Part shown: piece by piece, positions 52,860 through 62,141 of the stretch
Layout: each line of letters begins with the position of its first letter
Position numbering within the stretch: the first letter of the stretch is position 1
DNA from: Corynebacterium sp. ACRQK
GTDB lineage: Bacteria > Actinomycetota > Actinomycetes > Mycobacteriales > Mycobacteriaceae
Assembly: GCF_022345965.1 (NCBI RefSeq)
Contig: NZ_JAKRMU010000008.1
Span: 1-64,000 of the forward strand
Direction of reading: 5' to 3'
Length of the DNA stretch: 64,000 nucleotides
Notes under the pieces: model-generated
The model's database searches: none
Seen by the model: only the letters and a program-made list of their open reading frames with translations
Told to the model about the DNA's origin: nothing
Translations under genes and position numbers: made by a program

Positions 52860-53789
52860 ATGGGACATAGCGCAACCGACCTCAACGAAACTCGAATCCT
52901 GCTGTACTACTGCTTCACCCCGATCGACGACCCGACCGCGGTGATGCTGTGGCAGCGCGCGCTATGCGAACAGCTGGAGCTTAAAGGTCGCATCCTCATC
53001 AGCAAGCACGGCATCAACGGCACCGTCGGCGGCTCGCTGGCCAGCTGCAAGCAGTACGTGCGCCGCACCCGCGAATTCCCGGGGTTCAAGAAGATGGAAT
53101 TCAAGTGGTCCGCGGGCTCGGCCGACGACTTCCCGCGCCTGTCGGTGAAGGTACGCGACGAAATCGTGGCTTTCGGCGCTCCGGACGAGCTGAAGGTAGA
53201 CGAAAACGGTGTGATTGGCGGCGGCGTGCACCTGAAGCCGGAGGAAGTGAACAAGCTGGTGGAGGAGCGCGGCGACGAGGTCGTCTTCTTCGACGGGCGC
53301 AACGCCATGGAGGCGGAGATCGGCAAGTTCAAAAACGCCATCGTGCCGGATGTGCGCACCACCCACGACTTCATCAGCGAGATCGAATCCGGCAAGTACA
53401 ACGACCTCAAGGACAAGCCGGTTGTCACGTACTGCACGGGTGGCATCCGCTGTGAAATCCTGAGCTCGCTGATGAAGAACCGCGGGTTCGAGGAGGTTTA
53501 CCAGATCGACGGCGGCATCGTCCGCTACGGCGAAAAGTACGGGGACAAGGGGCTTTGGGAGGGTTCCTTGTATGTTTTCGACGGGCGCATGCACATGGAA
53601 TTTAGTGATGACGCCGCTACCCTGGGCCGCTGCCGAGCATGTGGGCACGCGACCAACGACTTCCACAACTGCGTGAACGAGCAGTGTCGCGAGCAGATCC
53701 TGCTGTGCGAAGAATGCGCCGCGGACCCGGAGAGCGCGACGTGCGGGCGCAAGGAGTGCGCCGAGGTCGCGGCGGAGATGGCGGGCTAG
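52860..53789 (+). CDS. trhO: tRNA uridine hydroxylase TrhO (rhodanese-family)
   Basis: 309 residues. The N-terminal YYCFTPIDD and [12 protein letters not shown] motifs, the rhodanese Cys in [11 protein letters not shown] (about residue 190), and a C-terminal Cys-rich part (CRACGHAT...[18 protein letters not shown]) identify the YceA/TrhO family, which makes 5-hydroxyuridine at tRNA position 34. TAAAAT only 7 nt before the ATG suggests a leaderless transcript. A GACGCC motif copy lies at 53610. Confidence 0.9.
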   Translation: MGHSATDLNETRILLYYCFTPIDDPTAVMLWQRALCEQLELKGRILISKHGINGTVGGSLASCKQYVRRTREFPGFKKMEFKWSAGSADDFPRLSVKVRDEIVAFGAPDELKVDENGVIGGGVHLKPEEVNKLVEERGDEVVFFDGRNAMEAEIGKFKNAIVPDVRTTHDFISEIESGKYNDLKDKPVVTYCTGGIRCEILSSLMKNRGFEEVYQIDGGIVRYGEKYGDKGLWEGSLYVFDGRMHMEFSDDAATLGRCRACGHATNDFHNCVNEQCREQILLCEECAADPESATCGRKECAEVAAEMAG

Positions 53790-54334
53790 AGCTCCAGCTC
53801 CATGGTGACGTGGGGGATGCCCTCCTCGTCGAAAGGCTCACCAACCGGCTGGAAGCCGAACTTCGCGTAGAAGTCCTGCGCCTGGGTCTGAGCATTCAGG
53901 GAAACGCGGGCGACCTGGGTGGTCGGGTCTAGCGCGGCGGCGCGACCCTTGCAGACCTCCAGAGCCTGCTCCATGATCTGGGTGGCGATGCCACGCCCGC
54001 GCACATCCTTAGCCACACACATACGGCCGATGTGCTGATCCTCCGGCTTGCCGTACACGCGCGCCGTGCCGACCAGACGCAGGGGAGAGCCCGGATCTGG
54101 CTGGCCGAAGGGATGCTCCGGGCCGCTGCCTGGGTGAATGTATGCCAGCACGTGGTGGGTGTTCGGGTGCGGGTCGATGTCATCGATCTCCGCAAAGGGG
54201 GTTTGCTGCTCGTGGACGAACACGTCCACGCGCAGCTTGTACAGCGGGTGCAGCTGCTGGGCGGGCATTGCTAGCAGCGCGCGCCCGGTGAAGTGAACAT
54301 CCGGGAACTCGGCGAAATTAGCCATGGCTGCCAT
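53786..54334 (-). CDS. GNAT acetyltransferase (ElaA-like)
   Basis: 182 residues. [24 protein letters not shown] and [25 protein letters not shown] (acetyl-CoA loop R-x-x-G-x-A) mark GNAT proteins of the ElaA kind. The acceptor is unknown. Only 3 bp follow the fprA stop codon, with no clear ribosome-binding site, so it is probably translated by coupling with fprA. Its 3' end overlaps that of trhO by 4 bp. Confidence 0.82.
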   Translation of the reverse strand: MAAMANFAEFPDVHFTGRALLAMPAQQLHPLYKLRVDVFVHEQQTPFAEIDDIDPHPNTHHVLAYIHPGSGPEHPFGQPDPGSPLRLVGTARVYGKPEDQHIGRMCVAKDVRGRGIATQIMEQALEVCKGRAAALDPTTQVARVSLNAQTQAQDFYAKFGFQPVGEPFDEEGIPHVTMELEL

Positions 54335-54337
54335 GGC

Positions 54338-55759
54338 CTAGACGTTCTTGCCCTGGGAGTGGTGCAGCATCTCGTCCCACTCGCGCACCTTCTTGCGCTC
54401 GCGGCCCTCGGCCTCGCCGAGCTCGCGCTCGTGCTTATCCAGGCTGTACCAGCCCTCCCACGTGGTGTGGGCAATGCCCTTCTCCTCGAGGAAAGCCTCG
54501 ACGGCCTCCAGGTCCGGCTTCTCCGGGTTAAAACCGATGCCGTTGGCAGCATCCTCCAGCAGGTTGGCGACGGTTTCGTTGGCGTCGCCCTTCGTGTTGC
54601 CGATCAGGCCAACCGGACCACGGCGGACCCAGCCGGTGGTGTACACACCGGGCAACCGCTCGCGCTTCTCGGCCGCCGGGTCAGCGGAGCCCGGAACTCC
54701 CGCGATGCCATCGGCGGTCGGCCCCTCGGTCAGCACGCGACCACCGACGTTTGGCAGCACGTTCTGACGCTCATCCCACGGCAGGCCCGGCTGCTCATCG
54801 GACTTGTAGCCCACGGCGCGGTAAACCGCGCCCACCGGCCACTCGGTGAGCTTGCCGGTGCCAGAGACAGAGCCATCGCCATTGAGCTCGGTTCGTTCGG
54901 TGACGAATGCGGTGACGCGGCCTTCGGCGTCGGTCTTAACCTCAACCGGGGACTCGAAGAAGTGGATGTACAGCTTGTGAGGAGCGCCCTTCGGGTCGGC
55001 GATGGCGTACTGCTCCAGGCGGGTGCAGACCATGTCCTGAATTTTGGACGCGCGGCGGGCCTGCTCGGAACCCTCGTCGTACTGGATGTCCTCTGGGTCG
55101 ATAACGATCTCGATCGTGTCGGAATCGTTGAGCTCCTTCAGCTCCAGCGGGGTGAACTTAGCCTGCGCCGGGCCACGGCGGCCGAAGACGTGGATCTCCT
55201 TGGCCTGGTTCTCCTTCAGGGAGTCGTAAACATTGTCGGGGATCTCAGTGACCTTCAGCTCCTCGCCAGTCTTGGCCAGCACGCGGGCGACGTCCAGGCC
55301 GACGTTGCCCACGCCGACCACGGCGACGGAATCTGCGGACAGGTCCCACTTGTCCTCGAAGTACGGGTTGGCATCGTAGAAGCCGACGAACTCGCCGGCG
55401 CCGATGGTGTGCTCGCCGCCGGGGATGTTCAGCGGGCGGTCGTCGGTAGCGCCGGTGGCGTAGATGACCGCATCGTAGAATTGCTTGAGTTCGTCAACGG
55501 TGACGTCCTTGCCGACGTTGATGTTGCCGAATAGGCGGATCTCGGGCTTGTCCATCACCTTGTGGAGGGACTTGATGATGCCCTTAATGCGTGGGTGGTC
55601 GGGGGCAACGCCGTAGCGGATCAGGCCGAAGGGGGCCGGCATGCGCTCGTAAATGTCGACGCTGACGTCGGCCTCAGACTTCGTCAGCGCGTCGGAGGCG
55701 TAGATGCCTGCCGGGCCGGAGCCGATGACTGCAATGCGAAGTGGGCGATTCTCGGGCAT
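54338..55759 (-). CDS. fprA: Ferredoxin/adrenodoxin-type NADP+ reductase FprA
   Basis: 473 residues from the ATG at 55759; longer frames upstream have no ribosome-binding site. AVIGSGPAGIYASDAL (FAD), GVGNVGLDVARVL (NADP), and YTTGWVRRGPVGLIGNTKGDANETVANLL are the landmarks of adrenodoxin-reductase-like enzymes. It moves electrons from NADPH to a ferredoxin, and sits opposite the sulfite reductase gene as in other corynebacteria (fpr2-cys). It probably powers CysI. The shared divergent promoter region has McbR-type sites. Confidence 0.92.
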   Translation of the reverse strand: MPENRPLRIAVIGSGPAGIYASDALTKSEADVSVDIYERMPAPFGLIRYGVAPDHPRIKGIIKSLHKVMDKPEIRLFGNINVGKDVTVDELKQFYDAVIYATGATDDRPLNIPGGEHTIGAGEFVGFYDANPYFEDKWDLSADSVAVVGVGNVGLDVARVLAKTGEELKVTEIPDNVYDSLKENQAKEIHVFGRRGPAQAKFTPLELKELNDSDTIEIVIDPEDIQYDEGSEQARRASKIQDMVCTRLEQYAIADPKGAPHKLYIHFFESPVEVKTDAEGRVTAFVTERTELNGDGSVSGTGKLTEWPVGAVYRAVGYKSDEQPGLPWDERQNVLPNVGGRVLTEGPTADGIAGVPGSADPAAEKRERLPGVYTTGWVRRGPVGLIGNTKGDANETVANLLEDAANGIGFNPEKPDLEAVEAFLEEKGIAHTTWEGWYSLDKHERELGEAEGRERKKVREWDEMLHHSQGKNV

Positions 55760-56000
55760 GTCAGGTGCAAATCCTTCTTGTTCGTTTCGTACTTCGGTTT
55801 CGGGTTGTACTTCGGTTATTGGGTAAACCGCGGTGCCGAGCTCGCGCGTTAGATTCGCGCTCCGAGCTCGCGCGGTGCGTTTGTTGCCGCGCCGCGTGAA
55901 CCGCATGAAGCGTTCGAGCTGCTCATGAATTTACACATTCTAATGTAGCGAAAATCCACGCAGGGTCACTAAATGGGTCACCGCGGGTAACTCCCCGAAC

Positions 56001-56020
56001 TATAGACAACTCTGTCTATA
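56001..56020. promoter_or_regulatory. McbR-type operator 1 before cysI
   Basis: TATAGACAACTCTGTCTATA: perfect 7-bp arms, containing TAGAC-N6-GTCTA, the McbR consensus. It lies upstream of a possible promoter TTGAAT (56037-56042), 17 nt, TAGGCT (56060-56065), and in the fprA-cysI divergent region. Confidence 0.85.
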
Positions 56021-56082
56021 AAAATCAACATTTCGCTTGAATTTGTCTGGGATCCCATCTAGGCTGAACCGGACAATGTAGA

Positions 56083-56098
56083 CAGACAGATCAGTCTA
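56083..56098. promoter_or_regulatory. McbR-type operator 2 before cysI
   Basis: CAGAC-AGATCA-GTCTA, exactly 80 bp from operator 1 centre to centre, and between the proposed -10 box and the cysI start, where binding could block elongation. Confidence 0.7.
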
Positions 56099-56116
56099 GA
56101 TGGAATTTGAGGCACC

Positions 56117-57832
56117 ATGACCACCGGAACGACGACCGGTACCACCGGACCAAACGCTGAGAATAAGCCGGCGCGCCCGCGCCGCAAGAAGCAGCGCAAG
56201 CCCCAAGGGCAGTGGGCTGTGGACGGCCGCGAGCCGCTCAACGACGACGAGCGGGTAAAGCAGGAAGACCCCGGAATCAGCGTGATGCAGCGCATCCGCG
56301 ACATTTACTCCAAGGAGGGCTTCGACTCGATCCCCGCGGAGGACCTCGCTCCCCGCTTCAAGTGGGTCGGTATGTACACCCAGCGCAAGCAGGGGCTCGA
56401 CGGCGAAAAGACCTCGACCCTGACCAACGCGGAACTGCAGGACAACTACTTCATGATGCGCATCCGCCTGGACGGCGGCGTGGTCAGCTCCGCTGGTCTG
56501 CGTACTATCGGCGAGATCTCTGAGAAGTACGCGCGCAACACCGCCGACTTCACCGACCGCCAGAACGTGCAGCTGCACTGGATTCGCATCGAGGACGTCC
56601 CAACCATCTGGGACGAGCTGGCGAAGGTCGGCCTGGATTCCTTCTTCGGCTGCGGCGACGTACCGCGCGTCATTCTCGGCTCCCCGGTCGCGGGCATCGC
56701 CAAGGATGAAATCATCGACGGCCGCCCGGCCATCGAGAAGATCAAGAAGGAATTGCTACCGGACCCCGAGTTCGGCAACCTGCCGCGTAAGTTTAAGTCC
56801 GCGATCTCCGGCCACGCCCGCCAGGACGTCACCCACGAGATCCAGGACCTCGCCTTCATTGGCTCCGAGCACCCGGAACACGGCCCCGGCTTCGACGTCT
56901 GGGTCGGTGGTGGCCTGTCCACCAACCCGATGCTCGCCCAGCGCCTGGGCGTGTGGGTGTCGATCGACGAGGTGCCGGAGGTCTGGGCTGGTGTGGTTCG
57001 CATCTTCCGCGACTATGGCTACCGCCGTATGCGCAACCGCGCCCGCTTGAAGTTCCTGGTGGCCGACTGGGGCGTAGAGAAATTCCGTGAGGTCTTGGAA
57101 AACGAGTACCTCAAGCGCCCGCTGCTGGACGGTCCGGAGCCGGAGGTGTACCCGGGCTACCGCGACCACGTCGGCTTGCACGAGCAGAAGGATGGACGCT
57201 TCTACCTGGGCGTTAAGCCCACCGTCGGCCACACTGACGGCAAGCAGCTGCAGCAGCTGGCGGACCTGGCGGAAAAGCACGGCACCACCAACATCCGCAC
57301 CACCCCGGATAAGGAGCTTCTGTTCCTGGATCTGGAGCGCGAGGCTGCAGAGGCCCTCGCCGCGGACCTGGAGGAGCTCGGCCTGTCCGCCAAGCCCTCG
57401 GCCTTCCGCCGCGACATTATCTCCTGCACTGGCCTGGAGTTCTGCAAGCTCGCGCACGTCGTCACCAAGCAGCGCGCTATTGCCCTGGTGGACGAGTTGG
57501 AGGATCGCCTAGGCGACCTCGATGTGCCGCTGAAGATCAGTCTCAACGGCTGCCCGAACTCCTGTGCTCGCACCCAGGTTGCGGATATTGGCCTGTCCGG
57601 CAAGATCCTTACCACCGACGAGGGGGAGCGCGTGGAGGGCTTTCAGGTGCACCTCGGCGGAACAATCGGCCTGGAGCCGCACTTCGGCAGGAAGGTGCGC
57701 GGCAACCAGGTCTACTCCAAGGATCTGGGCGACTATGTGGTGCGCGTGGTGGAGAACTTCAAGTCCCACCGCGCCGAGGGCGAGGAGTTCCGCGATTGGG
57801 TTGTCCGCGCCGACGATGAGCTGTTGGTGTAG
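56117..57832 (+). CDS. cysI: Ferredoxin-dependent sulfite reductase
   Basis: 571 residues. The siroheme/[4Fe-4S] ligands are CTGLEFCKLA and NGCPNSCARTQ, and the duplicated nitrite/sulfite reductase ferredoxin-like halves are complete. It reduces sulfite to sulfide with six electrons, which FprA and a ferredoxin probably supply. GAGG precedes the ATG at 5-6 nt. First gene of the cys operon, under two McbR-type operators. cysX follows 3 bp later. Confidence 0.95.
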   Translation: MTTGTTTGTTGPNAENKPARPRRKKQRKPQGQWAVDGREPLNDDERVKQEDPGISVMQRIRDIYSKEGFDSIPAEDLAPRFKWVGMYTQRKQGLDGEKTSTLTNAELQDNYFMMRIRLDGGVVSSAGLRTIGEISEKYARNTADFTDRQNVQLHWIRIEDVPTIWDELAKVGLDSFFGCGDVPRVILGSPVAGIAKDEIIDGRPAIEKIKKELLPDPEFGNLPRKFKSAISGHARQDVTHEIQDLAFIGSEHPEHGPGFDVWVGGGLSTNPMLAQRLGVWVSIDEVPEVWAGVVRIFRDYGYRRMRNRARLKFLVADWGVEKFREVLENEYLKRPLLDGPEPEVYPGYRDHVGLHEQKDGRFYLGVKPTVGHTDGKQLQQLADLAEKHGTTNIRTTPDKELLFLDLEREAAEALAADLEELGLSAKPSAFRRDIISCTGLEFCKLAHVVTKQRAIALVDELEDRLGDLDVPLKISLNGCPNSCARTQVADIGLSGKILTTDEGERVEGFQVHLGGTIGLEPHFGRKVRGNQVYSKDLGDYVVRVVENFKSHRAEGEEFRDWVVRADDELLV

Positions 57833-57835
57833 CTG

Positions 57836-58045
57836 ATGAGTGTTCCGGATAAAGACTCTCTGCCGAGCGTGAACGAGCAGGTCGGCGGCCGTGTGGGCCA
57901 CCCGAATGCCCGTCGTGCGACGGTGAACAACTGTCCCTACTGCATGTCCCAGAACCTGTTCCCGGACGCGGAGACCGACAACGCCTGGCAGTGCCGGGAG
58001 TGTATGCGGGTTTTCTCCGTCAAGTTCCACGGACAGCTGTTGTAA
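57836..58045 (+). CDS. cysX: Small zinc-ribbon/ferredoxin-like protein CysX
   Basis: 69 residues with CPYC and CREC separated by about 17 residues, four Cys able to bind a metal or iron-sulfur cluster. It starts 3 bp after the cysI stop. C. glutamicum has a cysX of similar size in the same place, thought to be a redox partner for sulfite reductase. The role is inferred from position. Confidence 0.8.
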   Translation: MSVPDKDSLPSVNEQVGGRVGHPNARRATVNNCPYCMSQNLFPDAETDNAWQCRECMRVFSVKFHGQLL

Positions 58046-58058
58046 CTGACCTTCTATT

Positions 58059-58127
58059 GACGCTACCTCGCCCCACCTCTTAAGGGGTCATTCGTGGCTT
58101 TTGTGCAGTTCGCGGTGGTGGGGCGTC
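58059..58127. repeat. Inverted pair of dispersed-motif copies between cysX and cysH
   Basis: CTATTGACGCT (to 58064) faces a reverse copy of CTTTGTGACGCC (58122-58127). GCCCCACC (58070-58077) pairs with GGTGGGGC (58117-58124), so the two can form a stem-loop. It may end the cysIX transcript. Confidence 0.6.
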
Positions 58128-58156
58128 ACAAAGAATCTTGAACCCGGTTGTAGGAA

Positions 58157-58172
58157 TGGACAGATTGGTCTA
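58157..58172. promoter_or_regulatory. McbR-type operator 1 before cysH
   Basis: TGGAC-AGATTG-GTCTA, one mismatch from the symmetric AGAC-N6-GTCT core, 34 bp from the next site. Confidence 0.55.
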
Positions 58173-58189
58173 TTGTGGTGAAAGCCATA

Positions 58190-58207
58190 ACAGACCGATC
58201 GGTCTGT
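58190..58207. promoter_or_regulatory. Perfect 18-bp palindrome before cysH
   Basis: ACAGACCGATCGGTCTGT contains AGAC-N6-GTCT, the McbR-type spacing with CG instead of TA flanks. Located 83 bp before the cysH start; it makes cysH a second regulated promoter in the cluster. Confidence 0.75.
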
Positions 58208-58289
58208 CTAGGGAATAGCCAAGAGTTCCCTCGAGTTCTTGAGAAGCACACTTCGACAAACCAACCATCAACCCCGAGAAGAGGAGCTC

Positions 58290-59090
58290 ATGAGCCTGGT
58301 AGATGCGACCGGCCTGCTCGGCGGGAATTCGGATGACTTCCGAGACCCCGCCGAGAGTCCGCAGGGCGCGCCAACCAAGACCACGCCGCTGAGCGACGAG
58401 GAACGAGCAACCAACGAGCAGCTCGTCGCAGAGTGGAACGACAAGTTAGAGGGCGCCAGCGCCGAAGAAATCATGGACTGGGTGGCCGAGCACGTGCCCG
58501 GCAAGATCGCCGTGACCATGTCCATGCAGGACACCGTCCTGGCTGAACTGGCAGAAGGCCGCCTGGCGGAAGATCGCGCAGAGCTGGTGTTCCTGGATAC
58601 CGGCTACCACTTCGCCGAAACGCTCGAGACCCGCGACAAGGTCCAACAGCGCTACAACCTGCCGCTGGAGAACATCACCCCGGTGCTCAGCCGCGAGGAG
58701 CAGGACAAGGTCTACGGCCCGCGCCTGTACGCCCGCGACAACACCGCCTGCTGCCGCATGCGCAAGGTCGAGCCACTGGCACGGATGCTGAACCCCTTCA
58801 ATGCCTGGATCACCGGCGTGCGCCGCGTGGATAACGCCCTGCGTGCTAACACCCCGGTGCTGGATGTGGACCGCACCGGCCGGCTGAAGATCAACCCTAT
58901 CGTCGCCTGGAGCGACGAGGACGTGGAGGCATACATCGCCGACCACGACCTGATCATCAATCCCCTGACCAAGCAGGGCTACCCGTCGATCGGCTGCGAA
59001 ACCTGCACCCTGCCGGTTGCCGAAGGACAGGACCCCCGATCCGGCCGCTGGGCCGACTCCAACAAGACAGAATGCGGACTTCACACATGA
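58290..59090 (+). CDS. cysH: Adenylylsulfate (APS) reductase
   Basis: 266 residues. An ATP-pyrophosphatase fold with FLDTGYHFAETLETRD. The Cys pair Cys154-Cys155 and Cys236-x-x-Cys239 (CETC) would hold a [4Fe-4S] cluster, and the reactive Cys262 is in the C-terminal ECGLH. The cluster marks the APS-using form, not the PAPS-using one, in line with the lack of cysC here. AGAGGAG precedes the ATG, and cysD overlaps by 4 bp. Confidence 0.95.
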   Translation: MSLVDATGLLGGNSDDFRDPAESPQGAPTKTTPLSDEERATNEQLVAEWNDKLEGASAEEIMDWVAEHVPGKIAVTMSMQDTVLAELAEGRLAEDRAELVFLDTGYHFAETLETRDKVQQRYNLPLENITPVLSREEQDKVYGPRLYARDNTACCRMRKVEPLARMLNPFNAWITGVRRVDNALRANTPVLDVDRTGRLKINPIVAWSDEDVEAYIADHDLIINPLTKQGYPSIGCETCTLPVAEGQDPRSGRWADSNKTECGLHT

Positions 59091-60001
59091 GCAATGAAAA
59101 CACCACCGCCCTCTCGCCGCACCTGGCGAGCCTCGAGGCGGAAGCAATCGAGATCCTGCGCGAAGTAGCAGGCCAGTTCGACCGCCCCGCGCTGCTGTTT
59201 TCCGGCGGCAAGGATTCCGTCGTGGTCCTGGAGCTAGCGAAGCGCGCCTTCCACCCCGCACCGGTTCCCTTCGAGCTGGTGCACGTGGATACCGGCCACA
59301 ACTTCCCGGAGGTCATCGAGTTCCGCGACAAGATCGCCGCGGATCCGAAGGTGACCCTGCACGTCGCTGCCGTCCAGGACTGGATCGACAGCGGTGCTAT
59401 CCAGGAACGCCCGGACGGCACCCGCAACCCGCTGCAGACCGTGCCGCTGGTGGAGACCATCCAGAATCGCGGTTACGACGCGGTGCTGGGCGGCGCCCGC
59501 CGCGACGAGGAGAAGGCTCGCGCCAAGGAGCGTGTGTTCTCCGTGCGCGATAGCTTCGGCGGCTGGAATCCGCGCCGCCAACGCCCCGAGTTGTGGGGGC
59601 TGTACAACGGCCGCCACCAAGTGGGCGAGAACATCCGCGTGTTCCCGATCTCCAACTGGACCGAGGCCGACGTGTGGGACTACATCCGCGACCGCAACGT
59701 CGAGGTCCCGGCGATTTACTACTCCCACCAGCGCGAGGTCTTCAACCGCAACGGCATGTGGCTAACCCCGGGCGAGTGGGGTGGCCCGAAGGAAGGCGAG
59801 GAGCTGGTCGAGAAGACCGTGCGCTACCGCACCGTCGGCGACATGAGCTGCACCGGCGCCGTCCTTTCCACCGCCACGACCATCGAGGACGTGATCGACG
59901 AAATCCGCCAGTCCACCACCACCGAGCGCGGCGCCACCCGTGCCGACGACAAGCTCAGTGAGTCCTCCATGGAGGATCGCAAGAAGGAAGGTTACTTCTG
60001 A
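59087..60001 (+). CDS. cysD: Sulfate adenylyltransferase subunit 2
   Basis: 304 residues. The P-loop-like LLFSGGKDSVVVLELA and GGARRDEEKARAKERVFS are CysD signatures. With CysN it makes adenylylsulfate from sulfate and ATP. ATGA overlaps at both ends, with cysH and cysN, so the three are tightly coupled. Confidence 0.96.
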   Translation: MSNENTTALSPHLASLEAEAIEILREVAGQFDRPALLFSGGKDSVVVLELAKRAFHPAPVPFELVHVDTGHNFPEVIEFRDKIAADPKVTLHVAAVQDWIDSGAIQERPDGTRNPLQTVPLVETIQNRGYDAVLGGARRDEEKARAKERVFSVRDSFGGWNPRRQRPELWGLYNGRHQVGENIRVFPISNWTEADVWDYIRDRNVEVPAIYYSHQREVFNRNGMWLTPGEWGGPKEGEELVEKTVRYRTVGDMSCTGAVLSTATTIEDVIDEIRQSTTTERGATRADDKLSESSMEDRKKEGYF

Positions 60002-61260
60002 TGTCCACCAACCTGCCGACCCTCCGCCTGTGCACCGCCGGCTCCGTCGACGACGGCAAGTCCACCTTTGTGGGTCGCCTGCTGCACGATACGAAGTCCA
60101 TCCTGGCCGACCAGTACGAGTCCGTAGAGCGCGTCTCCACCGCCAAGGGCCTGGAGAACCCGGACCTGTCGCTGCTGGTTGATGGCCTGCGCGCCGAGCG
60201 CGAGCAGGGCATCACCATTGACGTGGCCTACCGCTACTTCGCCACTGACAAGCGCAGCTTCATCCTGGCCGACACCCCGGGGCACGTGCAGTACACGCGC
60301 AACACCGTCACGGGCCTGTCCACCTCGGAGCTTGTCATTGTTCTGGTTGACGCCCGCAACGGCGTGATCGAGCAGACCCGTCGCCACCTGACCGTGGCGG
60401 CGATGATGAAGATCTCCCACGTGATCGTGGCCGTCAACAAGATCGACGCGGTCGATTTCAGCGAGCAGGTCTTCAACGACGTGAAGTCCGACGTGGACGC
60501 GCTGGTCTCCGAGCTGGGCCTGGCGCACGTCGACGTGATCCCGACCTCCGCGCTGCTGGGCGACAATGTCGTCGAGCGCAGCCAGAACACCCCCTGGTAC
60601 ACGGGTCCGTCCGTGCTGGAGATTTTGGAGACCACCGAGCCGGCGAAGAACAGCGCCGATGTGGAGCGCGGACTGCGTTTCCCGATCCAGATCGTCATCC
60701 GCGATCACGCCACCGACTACCGCGGCTACGCAGGTCGCCTCACCGCGGGCAAGGTGTCCGTCGGCGATAAGGTGCTGGCCGATGGCCGTGAGGCGATCAT
60801 CGAGGGGATCGACGGTCCGGCAGGGGAGCAGCAGACCGCCACCCGCGGCGAGTCAGTCTCCCTGCGCCTGGACCGCGACATCGACCTGTCCCGCGGGGAC
60901 ATCATCGCCGCCCCGGACCTGCCGGAGCCGCAGCAGTCCTTCACCGCGACGGTCTTCCACCTGTCCGAGTCCCCGGTGCGCCTGCGCAGCAATGTGCTGG
61001 TGCGCTACGGCACCGCGCTGGTGCGTGGCCGCGTGGACGAGGTCATCCGCCGGGTGGACATCTCCGGCCGCAACCGCAGCGAGGAGGAGATCGCTCACGG
61101 AAACGCCGATGAGCTGGCCCTCAACGACATCGCGGAGGTGCGCGTGACGGTGGCCGAGCCGCTGCCCGTTGAAACCTATCGCCGTGGCGGCCGCGTTGGT
61201 TCGCTGCTGCTGATTAACCCCGGTAGTGGCGACACCCTGTCCGCAGGTCTGGTGAACTAG
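60001..61260 (+). CDS. cysN: Sulfate adenylyltransferase subunit 1 (GTPase)
   Basis: 419 residues. An EF-Tu-like GTPase with CTAGSVDDGKST (G1), DTPGHVQYTRN (G3) and VNKID (G4). It drives APS formation by CysD with GTP. It has no fused CysC kinase, in line with APS rather than PAPS being reduced. It shares one base with the cysD stop; cysY follows 1 bp after its stop. Confidence 0.96.
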   Translation: MSTNLPTLRLCTAGSVDDGKSTFVGRLLHDTKSILADQYESVERVSTAKGLENPDLSLLVDGLRAEREQGITIDVAYRYFATDKRSFILADTPGHVQYTRNTVTGLSTSELVIVLVDARNGVIEQTRRHLTVAAMMKISHVIVAVNKIDAVDFSEQVFNDVKSDVDALVSELGLAHVDVIPTSALLGDNVVERSQNTPWYTGPSVLEILETTEPAKNSADVERGLRFPIQIVIRDHATDYRGYAGRLTAGKVSVGDKVLADGREAIIEGIDGPAGEQQTATRGESVSLRLDRDIDLSRGDIIAAPDLPEPQQSFTATVFHLSESPVRLRSNVLVRYGTALVRGRVDEVIRRVDISGRNRSEEEIAHGNADELALNDIAEVRVTVAEPLPVETYRRGGRVGSLLLINPGSGDTLSAGLVN

Positions 61261-61261
61261 C

Positions 61262-62071
61262 ATGACCTGGCCGGCACCCATCATCTGCTTGGCGCATGGA
61301 TCCCGCCACCCGCAGGCGGATCAGGCGGTCTTCGAGATCGCCGAGCGCATTTCCGCGAGCACTGGGCTGCCGGCCTTCGCCGCCTTCCTGGACTTTCACC
61401 CCGCCACCCTCACGACGGTCGCCCATCGTGTTGTCGCGGCGGGCTACACGGAGGCGGTAGTGGTTCCTTTGCTGTTCACGCAGGCTTTCCACGCTCGCTT
61501 CGACGTTCCTGCCGCGATTGCCGAGGCTGTTGAGTCTATTGACGCCACTTCGTCCGCCGGCCTGACTCTTCGCCTCACGGATGGGTTGGGAATCGGCGCG
61601 GATATGGAGGAGCTGGTCGCCGACTTCACGGCCCAGTACCTCGCTGAAGTTCCCGCGATTGCTGGCACTGTGAGCGCTGAGAACGCTGAGAACGCTGAGA
61701 ACGCTGACGCCGCGAACGCCGCAGACAGCAGCAGCATCGACAAGCTCGCGCTGTACTCCGTGGGCTCCAGCCAGCCGGGCGCGAACGAGGCCGTCGCCGA
61801 GTTCGCCGGCCGCGTTGGCGCCCGCCTGAACATGCGCAGCGCCCGCGCCTTCGTCGCCACCGGGGACAACCCGGGCCGAGACACGGAGGCGCTGCTGGAA
61901 TTCGCAGACGAACGCACCGTCACCGTCCCGCTGTTCGTCAGCCCCGGCCTGCTGTGGGACAAGGCCAAGATCCGAATGCCAAACGGCCGGAAGTGTACGC
62001 GCCACCTCGGTGACGCGGTAGCCCCGGTCGTCATCAACCGCGCCTGTCGCGCCCTGCAACAAGCGCACTAG
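61262..62071 (+). CDS. cysY: Sirohydrochlorin chelatase-like protein (CysY)
   Basis: 269 residues. Two CbiX/SirB-type halves; LAHGSRHPQADQAVFEIAERI and VVPLLFTQAFHARFDVP carry the metal-site His residues. It would put iron into sirohydrochlorin for the siroheme of CysI. Between the halves is AENAENAENADAANAAD, from a 9-bp tandem repeat (about 61677-61706), likely a flexible and length-variable linker. Starts 1 bp after cysN. Confidence 0.83.
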   Translation: MTWPAPIICLAHGSRHPQADQAVFEIAERISASTGLPAFAAFLDFHPATLTTVAHRVVAAGYTEAVVVPLLFTQAFHARFDVPAAIAEAVESIDATSSAGLTLRLTDGLGIGADMEELVADFTAQYLAEVPAIAGTVSAENAENAENADAANAADSSSIDKLALYSVGSSQPGANEAVAEFAGRVGARLNMRSARAFVATGDNPGRDTEALLEFADERTVTVPLFVSPGLLWDKAKIRMPNGRKCTRHLGDAVAPVVINRACRALQQAH

Positions 62072-62141
62072 CCCTTCTAGCCCCTCACAACACGTTTTCC
62101 CTCACGGATAGCCCCTCACAGACAGCAAGGACTAACCCCTC

